Of a stretch of DNA of 51,784 nt, positions 49,584 to 51,784 are shown piece after piece; position 1 is the stretch's first letter; each line of letters opens with the position of its first letter. Source of the stretch: Chloroflexota bacterium (GTDB lineage Bacteria; Chloroflexota; Dehalococcoidia; Lucifugimonadales; UBA3495). The stretch is from NCBI GenBank assembly GCA_009837355.1, contig VXTR01000020.1, forward strand, positions 1 to 51,784, read 5' to 3'. Made by a program: the position numbers and the translations under genes. The notes beneath the pieces are model-generated. The model saw only the letters and a program-made list of their open reading frames with translations. It had not been told where the DNA came from and did not search any database.

Positions 49584-50444
49584 ATGTTTGAATGGATTAT
49601 CGAACCAATGCAATATGGCTTCATGCAGCGGGCACTGCTGGTATCGGCCCTCGCGGGCACTGCCTGCGGCGTCGTCGGCACCTTTGTCGTGCTACGGGGC
49701 ATGGCCTTCCTGGGCGATGCCATCGCCCACTCCGCGCTGACCGGCATGGCTGCCGCTTTTCTCTTCGGGGTCAACATCTTCCTGGGGGCGCTGATTTGGG
49801 CCGTGCCGGCATCCCTCGGCATTTCGCTAGTGTCCCGGCGAGCCGGCATACGCCTGGACGCGATTATCGGAGTCCTTTTCGCCGGGGGATTCGCAGTAGG
49901 GATAATCCTGATCAACCTGTCGGAAAATTACTCTGGTGACTTGCTCGGCATCCTGTTCGGTCATGTCCTTGGCGCATCCTGGGGCGACGCGCTGGCGGTG
50001 GGGCTGCTGGCCGGCGGCATCATACTCGTGGTTAGCCTGCTTTATAAGGAGCTCGTCTTCACCACCTACGACTCTGCAGTAGCCGAAGCGTCGGGCCTGC
50101 CGGTGCGCTTCCTGGAATACCTCCTGCCGCTGCTGGTAGCGCTGACCACGGTGGCCGCGCTGAAAACCGTCGGCAACGTGATGGTAATGTCCTTGCTGGT
50201 GGTGCCGGCGGTTACCGGCAGCCTGCTGGCCCGGCGGCTGGCCAGCATGATGGTCGCAACCGTAGGCGCAGCCCTGGCCGCCATCGTCATCGGGCTGTAC
50301 CTGTCCTTCCACTTCAATCTGCCCACTGGGCCGGCCATTGTGGTGGTGTCGGTAGCCCTGCTCCTGTTTACCGTGGCGGTTTCGCCGCGCCGCTGGTCCT
50401 TGATCGCCCGCCTGCGCCGCGTAGCCCAGCCCCAGCCGGGGTGA
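49584..50444 (+). CDS. znuB: ZnuB/AztB-like metal ABC transporter permease
   Basis: This 286-residue membrane protein has about eight transmembrane segments and belongs to the ABC-3 permease family for zinc and manganese. RGMAFLGDAIAHSALTGMAAAFL at about 38-60, VVGTFVVLRG and VGNVMVMSLLVVPAVTGSLLARRL near 200-222 are family marks. The ATG at 49584 is taken; a GTG two codons earlier is also possible. A TAGAAT lies eight bases before the ATG, so it may have its own nearly leaderless start. No ABC ATPase gene is found in the unit or elsewhere on this stretch for this permease, so one must be encoded elsewhere. Confidence 0.91.
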   Translation: MFEWIIEPMQYGFMQRALLVSALAGTACGVVGTFVVLRGMAFLGDAIAHSALTGMAAAFLFGVNIFLGALIWAVPASLGISLVSRRAGIRLDAIIGVLFAGGFAVGIILINLSENYSGDLLGILFGHVLGASWGDALAVGLLAGGIILVVSLLYKELVFTTYDSAVAEASGLPVRFLEYLLPLLVALTTVAALKTVGNVMVMSLLVVPAVTGSLLARRLASMMVATVGAALAAIVIGLYLSFHFNLPTGPAIVVVSVALLLFTVAVSPRRWSLIARLRRVAQPQPG

Positions 50445-50474
50445 TTGCACGGCGTTCCCGCCGGCCATGCCATG

Positions 50475-50480
50475 TAAAAT
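50475..50480 (+). promoter_or_regulatory. TAAAAT -10 element of the DUF3179 gene, leaderless geometry
   Basis: TAAAAT ends six bases (GGCGGT) before the ATG at 50487, the same spacing as at hicA and the MFS gene. No good -35 is seen. Confidence 0.45.
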
Positions 50481-50486
50481 GGCGGT

Positions 50487-51395
50487 ATGGACTGGCGAAT
50501 AGTTATTGCCCTCCTACTGCTGGCCTGTGGCGCTCCGGAGGCGCCGCCGGCCGATTCAGTCGGAGAGTTCGCCGGCGCATACGATGAAATCATCGGCCCA
50601 GATGGCCGGGCCGCTCCCGGTTTTTCAGACGCCGACTACGTACAGCTGCTGCGCCCCGACGACATTCCGCCCATCTACGCTCCGGAGTTCGTCGCCTCAT
50701 GGGAAGCCTCCCTGCCCAACGATGAGCTGGTCATCGGGTTATCCATCGACGGCGACGCCCGGGCCTATCCCGCCGGTATCCTCTACACCCGGGAGATGGT
50801 CAACGACATGGTGGGCGACGCGCCGGTATTGGTCAGTTGGTGTCCCCGCTGCTATACCGCCCTGGTTCACCAGCGGCCGGTTGACGAAACGGGAACCCCG
50901 TTGGTGTTCGGCAACCAGGGCGCACTCTACCTGGGGGCCATGACCTGGTACGACCACGGCTCCGGCAGCGTCTGGTCCCAGCCACTGGGCATGGCCATCG
51001 CCGGCCCGTCCTCCGGCCGCACGCTGCCGCTGCTGCCGTCGCAACTGACCACCTGGCAGGAATGGCGAGCGGCCCACCCTGACACGCTGGCGCTGGTCGT
51101 TATAGAACCGGCGCCGCCTTTCCGTGGCCGGAGGCCTGGTGCCGAGCACGTGGTGGGGGTAGTCGTCGGCGAGACGGCGGCGGCCTGGCCCTACGAGCGC
51201 GCCGCCTCCGGCAAGGTTATCCAGGCCAGCTTGGGCGATAGCGCCATCACGCTGTGGCTTGACGACGCAACGGGAGGCATCCGCGCCACGACAACCGACG
51301 TCAACGGCAATCGCAGCGAACTCCCCACCATATTGGCCTATCGCCAAGCCTGGCTCAATTTTTACCCGGACAGCGTAATCGAAATCCCCAACTAA
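50487..51395 (+). CDS. DUF3179 family lipoprotein
   Basis: This 302-residue protein has a short lipoprotein signal ending at C14 (LLLLAC). The DUF3179 domain follows: LSIDGDARAYPAGILYTREMVND at about 83-105, and SWCPRCYTALV at about 117-127 with two cysteines spaced CxxC. GALYLGAMTWYDHGSGSVWSQPLGMAIAGP lies at about 145-175, and a C-terminal LAYRQAWLNFYPDS segment closes it. The biochemical role of the family is not known to me; the conserved WCPxC box could hold a metal or a redox disulfide. It follows the permease gene by 42 bases but appears to have its own -10 element, so it need not belong to the zinc unit. Confidence 0.88.
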   Translation: MDWRIVIALLLLACGAPEAPPADSVGEFAGAYDEIIGPDGRAAPGFSDADYVQLLRPDDIPPIYAPEFVASWEASLPNDELVIGLSIDGDARAYPAGILYTREMVNDMVGDAPVLVSWCPRCYTALVHQRPVDETGTPLVFGNQGALYLGAMTWYDHGSGSVWSQPLGMAIAGPSSGRTLPLLPSQLTTWQEWRAAHPDTLALVVIEPAPPFRGRRPGAEHVVGVVVGETAAAWPYERAASGKVIQASLGDSAITLWLDDATGGIRATTTDVNGNRSELPTILAYRQAWLNFYPDSVIEIPN

Positions 51396-51423
51396 CCCCC
51401 ATTCCTGAAATCCCGATTTCGAC

Positions 51424-51458
51424 CATCCCATTCATCCCGTCCATCCTGTTCATCCATG
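51424..51458. repeat. Nine-base periodic CATCC repeat
   Basis: CATCC recurs at 51424, 51433, 51442 and 51451, exactly nine bases apart, with variable bases between. It lies in the non-coding tail after the DUF3179 gene. Confidence 0.7.
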
Positions 51459-51642
51459 AAAATTCCAAAACCACTGACATCGGACTGTTGCCATTACGGA
51501 ACGCACGTTCTATAATGGCCTCGTGTACACCAAAACCCGCCCCGTATCGAGCACGGGGTCCAACCATCCCAGCCTGCCAACGAGGTCATCATCACTACGG
51601 TCGTCAACGGCCAATAACAGTCAGCTAATCCTGAATCGCACG
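51459..51642. other. Non-coding stretch before the tandem repeat
   Basis: No supported gene is seen between the end of the DUF3179 gene and the window edge. The stretch has lower GC than the genes around it and only short frames. It contains TATAAT at 51512-51517, which could be a plus-strand promoter for something beyond the edge, but nothing else of note. Confidence 0.5.
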
Positions 51643-51784
51643 ACGGTGCGGCCACAGCTGCCATTGACGGATCGAGATTACCGTCATAGACACTGGAAGT
51701 GGCAACGGTGCGGCCACAGCTGCCATTGGCGGATCGAGATTACCGTCATAGACACAGGAAGTGGCACGGTGCGACCACAGCTGC
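51643..51784. repeat. Tandem repeat, unit 61-62 bases, continuing past the window edge
   Basis: The unit starts ACGGTGCGGCCACAGCTGCC and ends near GGAAGTGGCA. Copy 1 spans 51643-51704 (62 bases), copy 2 51705-51765 (61 bases), and a third copy is cut at 51784. Copies differ by a few substitutions and one missing A. Each holds TGACGG or TGGCGG facing CCGTCA and a CAGCTG core. Unit length is not a multiple of three, so a coding repeat is unlikely. There are no spacers, so it is not a CRISPR array. Confidence 0.88.

Noticed and set aside
49584-50444. Manganese or iron rather than zinc transport for the permease
   Set aside because: ABC-3 permeases serve several metals, but the His-rich receptor with three His and one Asp and the AztD-like propeller point to zinc. 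Not excluded, only less likely.
51643-51784. CRISPR array at the right edge
   Set aside because: Units are contiguous 61-62 base copies without unique spacers, and no cas gene is nearby.

Overview
The window is about 52 kb of GC-rich bacterial chromosome with around 45 protein genes, one tRNA gene and no phage or insertion-sequence genes. Several features together suggest an uncultured heterotroph of the Chloroflexota, SAR202/Dehalococcoidia-like: an aapJQMP amino-acid importer beside luciferase-like flavin monooxygenases, a Rieske oxygenase, a LigB-type ring-cleavage enzyme, DUF1015 and DUF3179 proteins, and many Ala/Thr/Ser-tailed lipoproteins. That assignment is inferred from gene content and was not tested by phylogeny.

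Left part (1-13.3 kb): a giant secreted GLUG/fibronectin/PKD protein with a poly-C tract near its start; an acetyl-CoA synthetase-type ligase; a small defence-like patch of hicAB and a frameshifted PD-(D/E)XK (HsdR-N) nuclease; a tandem-domain universal stress protein; a serine beta-lactamase-like hydrolase; a minimal DnaJ; tRNA-Pro(GGG) with its own promoter and terminator; and an SDR with a luciferase-like oxidoreductase. Middle part (13.3-26.1 kb): a minus-strand unit of amidohydrolase, two paralogous amino-acid-binding lipoproteins, two permeases, an ATPase and a small membrane protein. A divergent LigB/Rieske pair follows, then relBE with a charged protein, and a hydrolase/monooxygenase pair.

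Central-right part (26.2-42.8 kb): mostly housekeeping and peripheral metabolism. It holds a sugar-nucleotide epimerase with thioredoxin reductase, a NAD-kinase-like protein coupled to a TauE permease, an amidase, a dienelactone hydrolase, DUF1015 divergent from an MFS transporter, a class V aminotransferase, argJ-argB, a coupled pair of thioredoxin-fold lipoproteins, and a PHP phosphoesterase.

Right part (42.8-51.8 kb): a DEDDh exonuclease-DinG helicase fusion and an OGG1-type glycosylase, then an apparent metal-homeostasis unit. This unit is a Fur/Zur-family repressor with a strong promoter and a 7-1-7 operator, a second similar operator, a 786-residue zinc-binding lipoprotein, and a ZnuB-type permease. 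The lipoprotein is the most unusual object in the window. It is a ZnuA/AztC-type solute-binding protein whose His-rich loop holds a complete beta-propeller resembling the zinc chaperone AztD. In known systems chaperone and receptor are separate proteins; here they appear to be one nested polypeptide. A DUF3179 lipoprotein and a 61-62 bp tandem repeat, cut by the window edge, close the window.

Translation starts are mixed. Many genes have GGAG/GGAGG sites, but at least three have a -10 hexamer exactly six bases before the ATG, which suggests leaderless mRNAs. Imperfect or perfect GGGGCGG-type palindromes sit in several intergenic gaps and probably act as terminators.
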